The notes beneath the pieces are model-generated. The model saw only the letters and a program-made list of their open reading frames with translations. It did no database searches and had not been told where the DNA came from. 64,000 bases of DNA, taken from positions 4,940 through 68,939 of the forward strand of contig URKU01000003.1 of NCBI GenBank assembly GCA_900548515.1, written 5' to 3'. Of the stretch, positions 40,814-49,504 are shown piece by piece (the first letter of the stretch is position 1; every line of letters begins with the position of its first letter). Origin of the DNA: an uncultured Collinsella sp. GTDB lineage: Bacteria; Actinomycetota; Coriobacteriia; Coriobacteriales; Coriobacteriaceae. Position numbers and translations under genes: made by a program.

Positions 40814-42409
40814 TTAGGAGCGGACAACCTTGTCGACGTTCTGGAGCTGCAGCTCCTCGCCGTCCTGGCCCTCGATCACCACATTTTGCAGGTCGAGCAC
40901 CTTGACGTTTTGCGCAATGATGCCCTGACGCACCATGGGCTCAACGCCGCAGGCCATGGCCGGAACAAAGGGCTCAGCATCATCGGCAAAGGTCACGTGG
41001 ACATCCTGGAACGTCAGGCGCGTCACCTTGCTCTCGGGCAGACCCGTGATATAGGCCGCGGCAGCATGGCAGTTGGTGGCCTCGATATCGCAAAACGTCG
41101 TGGCACCAAAGCCGGGCGTGCGGTCGTCGACAGGCAAAGCCTCGCGAGACTGCGCGTAATCGGTCTTGCCGTCCTTGTCACAGAAGTAGAACGAATTGAC
41201 CACGAAGGGCGTGAGCACCTCGTCCATGCGAATGTGCTCGAAGGTGATGCCCTCGTTGACGGCATCCTTGCCGCGTCCACGGCGGGTCTTGACGCGCAGG
41301 CCACGGTCAGTGCGCTCAAAGAGGCACTTGCTCACGGTAAGGTCCTTGATGCCGCCGGCAGCCTCTGAACCCAGGACCACGGCGCCGTGACCATCGTGCA
41401 TGTAGCAGTGAGAGATCAGCACGTCGTGCGTGGCGGGACGAAGCTCGGGCTCAATGCCCAGCTTGCCGCTCTTGACGGCGATGCAGTCGTCACCCACTGA
41501 GAACTGACAACCAAGGATGCGAACAAAACCGCAGCTCTCGGGATCGAAGCCGTCGGTGTTGTGGGAGTTCTTGGGACCCTCGATGGACAGGCAGAGCGCA
41601 TCGACGTGCTCGCACAGGACGGGGTGGATGTTCCACGCCGGGCTGTTGCGGACAGTGAAGCCGGCCAAGCTCACGTTCTCACACTCGGATAGGAAGATCA
41701 TGCGCGGGCGGGCGACCTCGCGGCCCTCCTCCGGGCGAAAGATGTTCTTAAAGTCCTTGTTCCACCAGTTGTCCTCGGCAAAATCGGTCTGACCGTCGAT
41801 GGCACCACGACCATAGATGCACACGTCGTGCACGCTCAGACCCGTAAAAGTAGAGCAGTAGGTCGAGAAGCTCTCGCCCTCCCAGCGGCCCAGGGGCAGC
41901 ATATCGGTGCCGGCATACCCGACGCCCTCGTCGCCCTTGACCGTACCGGGGATATAGGCAAGCGCCGCACGATCGTGGCGAGCCAGCAGCACCGCCCCCT
42001 CGGCGAGCTCGATGTTGATATTGCTCTTAAGGAAGAGGGACTTGATGCGATAACTACCGACGGGGATCAGCACGCGCCCGCCCTTGGGGCAGGCCATGAT
42101 GGCAGCCTGGATGTTGGTGGTGTCGTCGTGCTCGGCATCGCCCTTGGCGCCACAGTCGCGAACGTTGATGGTAAAGGGCTCAGCCGGCGTGGTGACACCT
42201 ACGCTCAGCTCACGCTCGCCACAAACAAAACGAACCAGGTTGCGCTTGCCGGGGATCAGGCCGTCGACATAGGTCTCGACCGTATTCGTGGTACCGGCGG
42301 GCTCGTCGTTGACAAAGATCTCCCACGTATCGGCACAGGTAAAGTAGCCGCCGTCGTCAAGCTCGATCACGGCCGCGCGGGCGTTGCGCCAGATAACGTT
42401 CGTCTCCAT
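40814..42409 (-). CDS. GH28 polygalacturonase/exo-galacturonidase
   Basis: A 531-aa enzyme with an N-terminal fibronectin-like ~90 residues, followed by a beta-helix domain starting FTINVRDCGAKGDAEHDDTT. GH28 catalytic motifs are intact: NTDGFDPES (Asp), FSVGDDCIAVKSGK (Asp pair), DGHGAVVLGSEAAGG (His) and DRGLRVKTRRGRG. No signal peptide is visible, which points to an intracellular enzyme that trims imported oligogalacturonides. The start is ATG 42409 behind GAGGGAG. The transporter gene lies upstream with a terminator between. Confidence 0.92.
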   Translation of the reverse strand: METNVIWRNARAAVIELDDGGYFTCADTWEIFVNDEPAGTTNTVETYVDGLIPGKRNLVRFVCGERELSVGVTTPAEPFTINVRDCGAKGDAEHDDTTNIQAAIMACPKGGRVLIPVGSYRIKSLFLKSNINIELAEGAVLLARHDRAALAYIPGTVKGDEGVGYAGTDMLPLGRWEGESFSTYCSTFTGLSVHDVCIYGRGAIDGQTDFAEDNWWNKDFKNIFRPEEGREVARPRMIFLSECENVSLAGFTVRNSPAWNIHPVLCEHVDALCLSIEGPKNSHNTDGFDPESCGFVRILGCQFSVGDDCIAVKSGKLGIEPELRPATHDVLISHCYMHDGHGAVVLGSEAAGGIKDLTVSKCLFERTDRGLRVKTRRGRGKDAVNEGITFEHIRMDEVLTPFVVNSFYFCDKDGKTDYAQSREALPVDDRTPGFGATTFCDIEATNCHAAAAYITGLPESKVTRLTFQDVHVTFADDAEPFVPAMACGVEPMVRQGIIAQNVKVLDLQNVVIEGQDGEELQLQNVDKVVRS

Positions 42410-42456
42410 GGATTTCTCCCTCAAAAAGATGCTCTAAAGGCAAATTGTACGCTGTT

Positions 42457-42501
42457 AAAAAAGGGCCGTGCCTGCCGGCGGAATTCCGGTGGCACGGCCC
42501 T
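42457..42501 (-). terminator. Terminator of the GPH transporter gene
   Basis: AGGGCCGTGCC stem around a GC-rich loop, followed on the minus strand by a run of six T bases. Confidence 0.88.
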
Positions 42502-42524
42502 GTGATTTGGACGATATGTCGGCC

Positions 42525-44084
42525 TTACTCGGCGGGGGTTACGCTACCGTCCTGGAAGCCAACGTTGTTGTGGGCAAAGCAGTCCTCGTACTTAAAGCCG
42601 GAGAGCTCCTCGCAAAGCGCCTTGACCTCGGGCTTGACGTCGGCCATCTTGCCACCCTCCTTGACGCGGTGAATCTCGTCGCAAAGGATGTCGCACTGCT
42701 CCTTGTCGATCTTGATGCCGCGGGCAAGGACGGCCGCAAGCAGGAAGAAGCCGGCGCAGCCGATGATCATGTAGCCGCAGATATACAGAGGCACGGTAGC
42801 GGGCTGGGTCACGGCGTCGCTATTGCCGGCGGTCTGAATGAAGCCGGAGGCAGCAAGGACGATAGCCCACACGTTGACGGCGATAGCCTGGGCGATCTGC
42901 TGGCAGAGCTGCTGCGCGGAGCTGTAGATGCCCTCGCGACGACGCAGGGTGATGAGTTCATCGACATCGGGGATGTAGTTGAGCAGAACATCGGGCAGGT
43001 ACTGGAAGCCGACGTAGAAGAACTTCCAGATGGCGAAGATGATGGGGTAGGCGATCATGGCGATGGCGACCGTGGAGGTGCCGTTGATCTGACCAAAGGC
43101 GAAGTAGTTGTAGGCAATGATGCACGCAGCGCAACCGGCATTTGCGAGGTACCAAGACTTGTGGAAGCCCTTCTTGGCCATGAGGGCGACCCAGATGGCG
43201 GTGCAGACGATAGCGACGACCTTGCCAGGCATCTCCATCACGGACTCGTAGGACTTAGGAATCTGCAGGCAGTAGACGATGAAGAAGGACAGGCAGGCAG
43301 ACCAGCAGGCAGCAGCAAGCTTCGTGGAGACCTGTGCATACAGGACCTTGCGGAAGGACTTGTTGCGGAAGGTGGAGATAACGTCGATGAAGAACTTCTT
43401 GATGCCCTCGCCGACGCTCTCGATCTTCTCCTGAGCGACCTCCTCGGGGGTGTGCTCCCACGTGGACAGGTACACGCAGAGCAGCGAGATTGCCATGACC
43501 GAAGCGTTGATCGTAGCGATGATGAAGTAGCTAAACGGGTTGGTCTCGCCGAAGGTGCCAAAGCCAAAGCCGACGAGTGCTGCCATCAGGAAGCCGGCGG
43601 CGTTACCAAAGAGATGCTTGTAGCCGGTAAGGTACGTACGCTCCTTAAAGTCGTCGGTCATCTCGATGGTAAGCGGCGACAGGTTGGCGGTGCAGAACGT
43701 GTACGCGACGTTGTAGATCAGGTACAGCACAAAGTAGTACGGGAAGCCAAACGGCGTAGCCACGAAGATGAGCGGCTCGGCGATCATCATCGGGATGGCC
43801 AGCAAGATCCAGAAACGACGACGACCAAAGATGCGGCCAATCTTGGTGGCATAGAAGTTATCGGCCACAAAGCCCATCAGCGGGCAAAGAATGGCGTTGA
43901 CATAGATGGCAAACGAGCTGATCAGTGCAGCCTCGCCTGCGGACAGGCCACACTCCGTGGACAGGAACAGCACCATGTAGCTGTGCGTAAAGGTCAGGGC
44001 ACCGGAATTGAGCATACCGCCCATACCAAAGCCCAAGCGCGTCCAGAATGTGATCTTACGCTTTTTTCCGATCTTATTAGTCAT
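42525..44084 (-). CDS. GPH-family (MelB/UidB-like) oligosaccharide or uronide transporter
   Basis: A 519-aa membrane protein with about 12 helices and the glycoside-pentoside-hexuronide signature (FWTRLGFGMGGMLNSG at the N-terminus, CPLMGFVADNFYATKIGRIF, FGRRRFWILLAIPMM). It probably brings galacturonides or oligogalacturonides in with a cation; the exact substrate is inferred from neighbours. The C-terminal ~60 residues are hydrophilic. GAGAGGGAG precedes ATG 44084. Three TGAACGTT-type operators and a 28-bp box lie upstream, so it is probably induced with uxaCBA. Confidence 0.88.
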   Translation of the reverse strand: MTNKIGKKRKITFWTRLGFGMGGMLNSGALTFTHSYMVLFLSTECGLSAGEAALISSFAIYVNAILCPLMGFVADNFYATKIGRIFGRRRFWILLAIPMMIAEPLIFVATPFGFPYYFVLYLIYNVAYTFCTANLSPLTIEMTDDFKERTYLTGYKHLFGNAAGFLMAALVGFGFGTFGETNPFSYFIIATINASVMAISLLCVYLSTWEHTPEEVAQEKIESVGEGIKKFFIDVISTFRNKSFRKVLYAQVSTKLAAACWSACLSFFIVYCLQIPKSYESVMEMPGKVVAIVCTAIWVALMAKKGFHKSWYLANAGCAACIIAYNYFAFGQINGTSTVAIAMIAYPIIFAIWKFFYVGFQYLPDVLLNYIPDVDELITLRRREGIYSSAQQLCQQIAQAIAVNVWAIVLAASGFIQTAGNSDAVTQPATVPLYICGYMIIGCAGFFLLAAVLARGIKIDKEQCDILCDEIHRVKEGGKMADVKPEVKALCEELSGFKYEDCFAHNNVGFQDGSVTPAE

Positions 44085-44160
44085 CGAGCTCCCTCTCTTT
44101 TCTCGATTGTCTTGTAACAAGACAGTTGAGTCCACACTGACATCTGTCTGCCCAGCGTTC

Positions 44161-44338
44161 AGGGTGAACGTTTAGTTAGATTATGCGCGATTGCTTACGA
44201 CAGGTGAACGTTCACTTGAATAATATCCTTGAACGGTCGATTTTTACCGCTGAACGGACACAATTGAGATCCTCACACCTATTTTCTGCTGGTAAAGGTG
44301 CCATGCTGGACAGCCATGAGATAGGTGAACGTTTATCA
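44161..44338 (-). promoter_or_regulatory. Promoter region of the GPH transporter: three operators and a 28-bp box
   Basis: Operators: AGGGTGAACGTTTAGT (44161-44176), AGGTGAACGTTCACTT (44202-44217) and AGGTGAACGTTTATCA (44323-44338). On the minus strand TTCACC in the second operator is followed 17 bases later by CATAAT. The direct-repeat box is 44230-44257 (TGAACGG, 14 bases, TGAACGG). Operator centres at 44168 and 44209 are 41 bases apart. Confidence 0.78.
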
Positions 44339-44371
44339 GACATACCAACATATTCACTTAACCATGAAACG

Positions 44372-44405
44372 AAAAGGCCCCGCCGGGAACACTCCCGATG
44401 GGGCC
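44372..44405 (-). terminator. Terminator of uxaA
   Basis: GGCCCC/GGGGCC with an inner CCGGGA/TCCCG stem, followed by TTTTCGTTT on the minus strand. Confidence 0.9.
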
Positions 44406-44439
44406 GATGACATCTCGCTATGCTTGGGCGCACTTGCCG

Positions 44440-45924
44440 CTACAAGCAGACGCCGTCCTTCCAGATACTGATCTCGTGACAGCCACGGCGCTCAGCACTC
44501 GTGAGCTTACCGCTCGCCGTCTCCAGCACCAGCTGGTACAGATCGTGGGCAGCCTCGTCGAGCGTGCGCTCACCCGTGGCAATCACGCCAGCGTTAAAGT
44601 CCATCCAGTTGGCCTTGTGGTCGCACAAACGCTGATTGGTGAACACCTTGAGGGTAGGCGCCGGCGCGCCAAACGGTGTGCCGCGGCCGGTCGAGAACAG
44701 AATCACGTGGCAGCCGGCAGCCGTCAGGGCCGTGGTGGATACCATGTCGTTGCCCGGACCGCACAGCATGTTCAGGCCGTGTTTATTTGCCTGGCCGGCA
44801 TACGGCAGCACGTCGACGATGGGGGCAGATCCGCCCTTTTGCACGCAGCCGCAGCTCTTGTCCTCGAGCGTGGTAATACCGCCGTCCTTGTTGCCGGGAC
44901 TCGGGTTCTCATAAACGACCTCGCCGTGGCTAATAAAGTAGTCCTTAAATCCATTGAGCATGTCGGAGGCAGCGTTAAAGACCTGCTCGTTCTCGCAACG
45001 GTCGAGCAGGATGCTCTCCGCGCCAAACATCTCGGGCACCTCGGTAAGCACCGACGTGCCGCCACGGGCGACGACCATATCGCTCACGCGACCGATCGTG
45101 GGGTTGGCGGTAATGCCCGAAAGACCGTCGGAGCCGCCACACTTAAGACCAATGACCAGCTCGGAGGCCGGAATGGGCTCGCGCTTGGACTGCTTTGCCA
45201 GGTCTGCCAGCTCGGCCAGAATCTTGTGGCCCTCGATTTGCTCGTCGGCTACATCCTGGCAGGTGAGAAAACGAACGCGCTCGTGATCGAAGTCACCGAG
45301 CTCGTCGAGCACCTGCTGATGCGTGCAGTTCTCGCAACCGAGCGACAGGAACAGCACGCCCGCGGCATTTGCGTGACGCGACAGTGCCACCAGCAGACGA
45401 CGGGTCTGGGCATGGTCGGCGCCGGTCTGCGAGCAACCGAACGGATGCGGGAAGTAGTAGACGCCCTCCAGCGAGCCATCGACCAGATCCTGGGCCTGCT
45501 CGCACATGGCACGGGCGACTTCGTTGACACAGCCGACCGTGGGGATGATCCACAGCTCGTTGCGCGTCGCGGCACGACCGTCGGCGCGGCGGAACCCCTT
45601 AAAGGTCTCGGGCTCAACCGGCTCAACGACCGGATGTGTGGGGTTGTAGGTATACTCGACCTCGCCCGAAAGGTTGGTCTTCACATTGTGCGTGTGGAGC
45701 CACTGACCGGGCTGGACATCGCCCGTCACATGACCGATAGGAAGGCCGTACTTAATGACGTCCTCGCCGGCGGCAATCGAGCGCACAGCCATCTTGTGGC
45801 CTTGCGGAATATCCTCTGCGGCCACGACCTCGCCCACCCCGGGAACCGCGACGGCAGTGCCCTTGGCAAGCGGCGACAGCGCAACGATCACGTTATCGGC
45901 CGGATTGATCTGGATAGTATTCAT
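44440..45924 (-). CDS. uxaA: Altronate dehydratase
   Basis: A 494-aa iron-dependent dehydratase that turns D-altronate into KDG. The N-terminal SAF domain (about residues 1-95, NVIVALSPLAKGTAVAV, GHKMAVRSIAAGEDVIKYG) is followed by the large UxaA domain (FRRADGRAATRNELWIIPT, FPHPFGCSQTG, SLGCENCTHQQVL, GLKCGGSDGLSGITANP). It is the last gene of a uxaC-uxaB-uxaA series reading leftward; the spacing to uxaB is 81 bases with a hairpin. Its product feeds kdgK and eda at 4.9-6.8 kb. Confidence 0.96.
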   Translation of the reverse strand: MNTIQINPADNVIVALSPLAKGTAVAVPGVGEVVAAEDIPQGHKMAVRSIAAGEDVIKYGLPIGHVTGDVQPGQWLHTHNVKTNLSGEVEYTYNPTHPVVEPVEPETFKGFRRADGRAATRNELWIIPTVGCVNEVARAMCEQAQDLVDGSLEGVYYFPHPFGCSQTGADHAQTRRLLVALSRHANAAGVLFLSLGCENCTHQQVLDELGDFDHERVRFLTCQDVADEQIEGHKILAELADLAKQSKREPIPASELVIGLKCGGSDGLSGITANPTIGRVSDMVVARGGTSVLTEVPEMFGAESILLDRCENEQVFNAASDMLNGFKDYFISHGEVVYENPSPGNKDGGITTLEDKSCGCVQKGGSAPIVDVLPYAGQANKHGLNMLCGPGNDMVSTTALTAAGCHVILFSTGRGTPFGAPAPTLKVFTNQRLCDHKANWMDFNAGVIATGERTLDEAAHDLYQLVLETASGKLTSAERRGCHEISIWKDGVCL

Positions 45925-45962
45925 TACAAATGGTCCTAACCCTACAGGTTGAGCAGAAGTCG

Positions 45963-45994
45963 AGACGCGGGCACGCCGTCCCGCGCCCGCGTCT
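45963..45994 (-). other. Hairpin between uxaB and uxaA
   Basis: AGACGCGGGC and GCCCGCGTCT pair with an inner GC stem. There is no T-run, so it probably tunes or protects the polycistronic message. Confidence 0.6.
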
Positions 45995-46005
45995 GCGCCG
46001 GAAAT

Positions 46006-47520
46006 TTACGCCTGAGCGTTGGCGAAGGCCTGCTTGGCGCCCTCGGCACGCACGACAGCGAGCGCGCTGACGACAAACTCCTCAAGACCTGCGATCTGCG
46101 TAAGGTCCTCGCCCCACATCTGCTCGTTGGTGAGCACGTCGTGCACCAGCTGGGCATCGTCGGCGCCGGCATGGGCGGCGTAGAAGTCGAGCACGAAGGC
46201 GTCGTCCTGAGCGGTGTACTCGGTGCCGTCGGAGCGACGCAGGTGCAGGCCGTCGCCCTCGCGGGACACGAGCTCCTGCGTGTAGAAGGAGATGAGCGTA
46301 GCGAGGCTCGTCGCCAGGCACTTGGGCAGGTTGCCGGTCTCGGCAACGTAGTCCTTGAGCGTGGGCAGGTCACGAGCGCGCCACTTAGCCGTGGAGTTGA
46401 GGCAGATGGAGAGCAGCGCATGATCAATAAACGGGTTGTCGAAGCGGTTTTCGACGGCGGCGGCAAAGGCCTTGCAGTCCTCGACATCCAAGTCGGCGGC
46501 AAGCGTCGGAATGACCTCGTCGTAGAGCATGGTGTTCATGAAGCCGCGAATGGTCTCGTCATGCATGCAGTCGCGCACGATATCAAAGCCGGCAACCCAG
46601 GAACCCGGAACGAAGGCGGTATGGGCACCGTTGAGGATGCGGACCTTGCGCTTTTTGTACGGGGTGACGTCGGGAGTCACAAAGACACCCGGAAGACCAG
46701 CCTTCACAAAGGGAAGCTTCTCGGCAAGCGACTCGTCGCCCTGGATGCCCCACATCTGGAAGGGCTCGCGCACGGCCAGGAAGGGATCCTCGTAGCCCAG
46801 ACGCTCGGCAACCGCCGCGGCCTCCTTAGGATCGCGGATGCGGCCGGGGACGATGGTGTCGACGAGCGTGGTGCAGACGGTGCAGTCGTTAGCCATCCAC
46901 TGCGCAAACTCGTCCTCCCAGCCCCAGTCGCTCACATACTGGTTCATGATGCGCAGCAACTCCTCGCCGTTGTGATCGATGAGCTCGCAGGCGAGGACGA
47001 TGACGCCCGGCTTACCGGCAGCCCAGCGGGTGTGGAGCACCTGGGCAAGCTTGGCGGGGAAGCTCGCGGGTGGCATGTCGTCGGCCTTGCAGGACGGGTC
47101 ATAGGCGATACCGGCCTCGGTGGTGTTGGAGACGATGATCTCTAGGTCGTCGGAGACGGCGACCTCCATCATGGCGCGGTAGTCGTCCTCACGATACGGG
47201 TTAAGGCAGCGGCTGCAGGCGCTGATCACGCGGGACTCGTCAACCGTGTTGCCGTTCTCCTTGCCGCGCACCAGCACGGTGTACAGGTCGTCCTGGGCAT
47301 TGATACCGTCGGCAAAGCCAAAGGCACCGTTGATGGGCTGCACCATGACGACCTTGCCGTTCCAGCCGGTGGCCTCGTTGCCCATGTCAAAGAAACGGTC
47401 GACGAAGGCGCGCAGGAAATTGCCCTCGCCAAACTGCAGAACCTTCTCGGGAGCATCCTTGGGCAGCAAATAGCCCTTGTAGCCGATCGTCTCGAGCGCA
47501 TCGTAGCTGATGTTCTCCAT
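46006..47520 (-). CDS. uxaB: Tagaturonate reductase (altronate oxidoreductase)
   Basis: A 504-aa NADH-dependent member of the polyol/mannitol dehydrogenase family that reduces D-tagaturonate to D-altronate. The nucleotide region is LQFGEGNFLRAFVDRFFDM. SNTTEAGIAYDPS, CELIDHNGEELLRIM and the catalytic-lysine region KVRILNGAHTAFVPG fit the UxaB subgroup rather than mannitol dehydrogenase. It lies between uxaC and uxaA. UxaB and the fructuronate reductase UxuB are related, but the presence of UxaA favours UxaB. Confidence 0.92.
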   Translation of the reverse strand: MENISYDALETIGYKGYLLPKDAPEKVLQFGEGNFLRAFVDRFFDMGNEATGWNGKVVMVQPINGAFGFADGINAQDDLYTVLVRGKENGNTVDESRVISACSRCLNPYREDDYRAMMEVAVSDDLEIIVSNTTEAGIAYDPSCKADDMPPASFPAKLAQVLHTRWAAGKPGVIVLACELIDHNGEELLRIMNQYVSDWGWEDEFAQWMANDCTVCTTLVDTIVPGRIRDPKEAAAVAERLGYEDPFLAVREPFQMWGIQGDESLAEKLPFVKAGLPGVFVTPDVTPYKKRKVRILNGAHTAFVPGSWVAGFDIVRDCMHDETIRGFMNTMLYDEVIPTLAADLDVEDCKAFAAAVENRFDNPFIDHALLSICLNSTAKWRARDLPTLKDYVAETGNLPKCLATSLATLISFYTQELVSREGDGLHLRRSDGTEYTAQDDAFVLDFYAAHAGADDAQLVHDVLTNEQMWGEDLTQIAGLEEFVVSALAVVRAEGAKQAFANAQA

Positions 47521-47560
47521 CTGTGTCTCTCCTTAGATAGCTGTTAGCGTGCAAGCAAAA

Positions 47561-47592
47561 CGGGGGCGCCGCGTGTGGCAACGGCGCTCCCG
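47561..47592 (-). other. Hairpin between uxaC and uxaB
   Basis: GGGGGCGCCG and CGGCGCTCCC pair with one wobble. Only a short T-rich stretch (GTTTTGC) follows on the minus strand, suggesting partial termination at most. Confidence 0.55.
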
Positions 47593-47616
47593 AGTTCGAT
47601 GTGATTCGATGCAGGC

Positions 47617-49044
47617 TTATGCCTCGACGGTGTCCAAATCAAAGCCAAAGTAGCGGACCGCGTTGTTGTAGCTGATGTCGCGCACGATACTGCCCAGCAG
47701 CTCCATGTCGGCCGGGTACTTGCCCTGCTCGACCCACTCGCCGATCACGCTGCACAGCACGCGACGGAAGTACTCGTGGCGCGGATAGGACAGGAAAGAG
47801 CGGGAGTCGGTAAGCATGCCCACAAAGTTGCCCAGCACGCCCTCGTTAGCCAGAGCCGTGAGTTGCTCGCGCATGCCGACCTCGTTGTCGTTGAACCACC
47901 AGGCGGAGCCGTTCTGGATCTTACCGGCGGTCGGAGCCTCCTGGAAGCAGCCCATGACGGTATCGATCATGGTGTTATCGATGGGGTTCAGGCTGTACAG
48001 GATGGTCTTGGGCAGGCCGCAGGTCTCCTGGATGGAGTTGAGGAAATCGGCGAGCTGGTCGGACGGCGTGTAGTTGGAGATGCAGTCGTAGCCGGTGTCG
48101 GGACCGAGCTTGGCGAACATGGCGCGGTTGTTGTCGCGCTTGCAGCCAAAGTGCAGCTGCATGGCCCAGCCCAGACGGACATACTCGCCGGCAACGAACT
48201 GCATAAAGGCAGTCTTGTACTTGAGGACCTCTTCCTCGGTAAGCGGCTCGGCAGCCAGACCCTTGGCAAAGATAGCCTCGATCTCGTCGGCGGTAGCCGG
48301 GACGTACATAACGTAGTCGAGTGCGTGGTCGGAGGCGCGGCAGCCCAGCTCGTGAGCAACGTCGTAGCGCTTGGAAATGGCAGCCTTCATGCCCTCAAAG
48401 TCGCTGGCCTCAACGCCGGCAACCTCGGAAAGGTGCTTGCAGTAGTCGGCAAACTCCTGGCCGCGCTCGATGCGCAAAGCGGCATCGGGGCGCATGGCGG
48501 GAACGACCTGAACGTCAAAGCTGTCGTCGGCGGCAATCTTCTTGTGCCACTCAAAGCTGTCGGCGGGGTCGTCGGTAGTGCAGATCATGCGGACGTTGGA
48601 CTGCTTGATCAGGTTACGGCAGGTAAAGCTAGCCTCAGCGAGCTTGGCGTTGGCAAGGTCCCAGACCTCCTGGGCAGTCTTGCCGTTGAGGACGCCCTCG
48701 TAGCCAAAGTAGCGCTTAAGCTCCAGGTGGCTCCACTCAAAGACGGGGTTGCCAACGCAGCGACCCAGGGTCTCGGCCCACTTTTGGAACTTCTCGCGAG
48801 CAGGGGCGTCGCCAGTGATAAAACGCTCGTCGACGCCGTTGGCACGCATCAGGCGCCACTTGTAGTGGTCGCCGCCCAGCCAAACCTCGGTGATGTTCTC
48901 GAAACGCTTGTCCTCCCAAATCTCCTTAGGAGAAATGTGGCAGTGATAGTCGACGATGGGCATGCCCTCGGCAAAGTTGTGGAACAGCTCCTCGCCGGTC
49001 TTGGTGCTCAGCAGGAAATCCTGATCGTCCATAAAGTTTTTCAT
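47617..49044 (-). CDS. uxaC: Uronate (glucuronate/galacturonate) isomerase
   Basis: A 475-aa isomerase of the amidohydrolase superfamily that converts D-galacturonate to D-tagaturonate (and D-glucuronate to D-fructuronate). Signatures are MPIVDYHCHISPKEIWED, the TTDDPADSFEWH strand, LHFGCKRDNNRAMF and the C-terminal RVLCSVIGEWVEQGKYP. Length matches UxaC. It is first in the uxaCBA operon. AAAGGGG lies before ATG 49044; a longer in-frame ATG at 49188 would run through the operator sites and is rejected. Confidence 0.96.
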   Translation of the reverse strand: MKNFMDDQDFLLSTKTGEELFHNFAEGMPIVDYHCHISPKEIWEDKRFENITEVWLGGDHYKWRLMRANGVDERFITGDAPAREKFQKWAETLGRCVGNPVFEWSHLELKRYFGYEGVLNGKTAQEVWDLANAKLAEASFTCRNLIKQSNVRMICTTDDPADSFEWHKKIAADDSFDVQVVPAMRPDAALRIERGQEFADYCKHLSEVAGVEASDFEGMKAAISKRYDVAHELGCRASDHALDYVMYVPATADEIEAIFAKGLAAEPLTEEEVLKYKTAFMQFVAGEYVRLGWAMQLHFGCKRDNNRAMFAKLGPDTGYDCISNYTPSDQLADFLNSIQETCGLPKTILYSLNPIDNTMIDTVMGCFQEAPTAGKIQNGSAWWFNDNEVGMREQLTALANEGVLGNFVGMLTDSRSFLSYPRHEYFRRVLCSVIGEWVEQGKYPADMELLGSIVRDISYNNAVRYFGFDLDTVEA

Positions 49045-49096
49045 CAAACAGCCCCTTTGCTGGCAAGGCGGGCGCACGGCGCGCTCGTTATCCTTT

Positions 49097-49191
49097 AGGT
49101 GAACGTTCACTATACTAATCCATTGCACCTCAAAAGGTGAACGTTCACCTAACCACCACGGGGTGAACGGTAGATTTTGCCCGTTCAACGG
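49097..49191 (-). promoter_or_regulatory. uxaC promoter: two operators and a 28-bp box
   Basis: AGGTGAACGTTCACTA (49097-49112) and the perfect AGGTGAACGTTCACCT (49135-49150), centres 38 bases apart. On the minus strand TTCACC in the upstream operator is followed 18 bases later by TAGTAT, a weak promoter lying between the operators. The box at 49164-49191 has TGAACGG and TCAACGG separated by 14 bases. Confidence 0.82.
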
Positions 49192-49280
49192 TTGCTGGGG
49201 ATGTGACTTGCATGTATTGCGGACTGGTTGGCGCCCCCGAACACCGAACTTGAGCGCTTTTGCTCAGGTGGGTCATGTCC

Positions 49281-49479
49281 CGACGTACATTTTTGGGAGT
49301 ATTCAGCATTGGAGCGCGCCGTGCGCCATCCTCAGCGTCCTATTTGGAACGCAGATAGCGCCCGATCGGCATAAAAAGTGCCCCCGATGGCAAATTACGC
49401 CATCGGGGGCACTTAAAACAGTCGTTCTGCACCTCATTCAGGGCATGCCAATGCTGAATACTCCCAAAAATGCACGTCG
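49281..49479. mobile_element. 199-bp MITE-like element with 32-bp terminal inverted repeats
   Basis: Arms 49281-49312 (CGACGTACATTTTTGGGAGT onward) and 49448-49479 match over 32 positions with one difference. The 135-base interior has no reading frame but contains a perfect 15-bp hairpin at 49374-49418 (AAGTGCCCCCGATGG) flanked by A- and T-runs, which could stop transcription both ways. The region 49192-49504 otherwise holds no gene. No transposase is nearby. Confidence 0.75.
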
Positions 49480-49504
49480 CAAGAGGGGGTACCTGCTCAA
49501 TCGG

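Noticed and set aside
49045..49188. Longer N-terminus for UxaC from ATG 49188
   Set aside because: It would place both LacI operators and the promoter inside the coding sequence; the standard UxaC start is at 49044.
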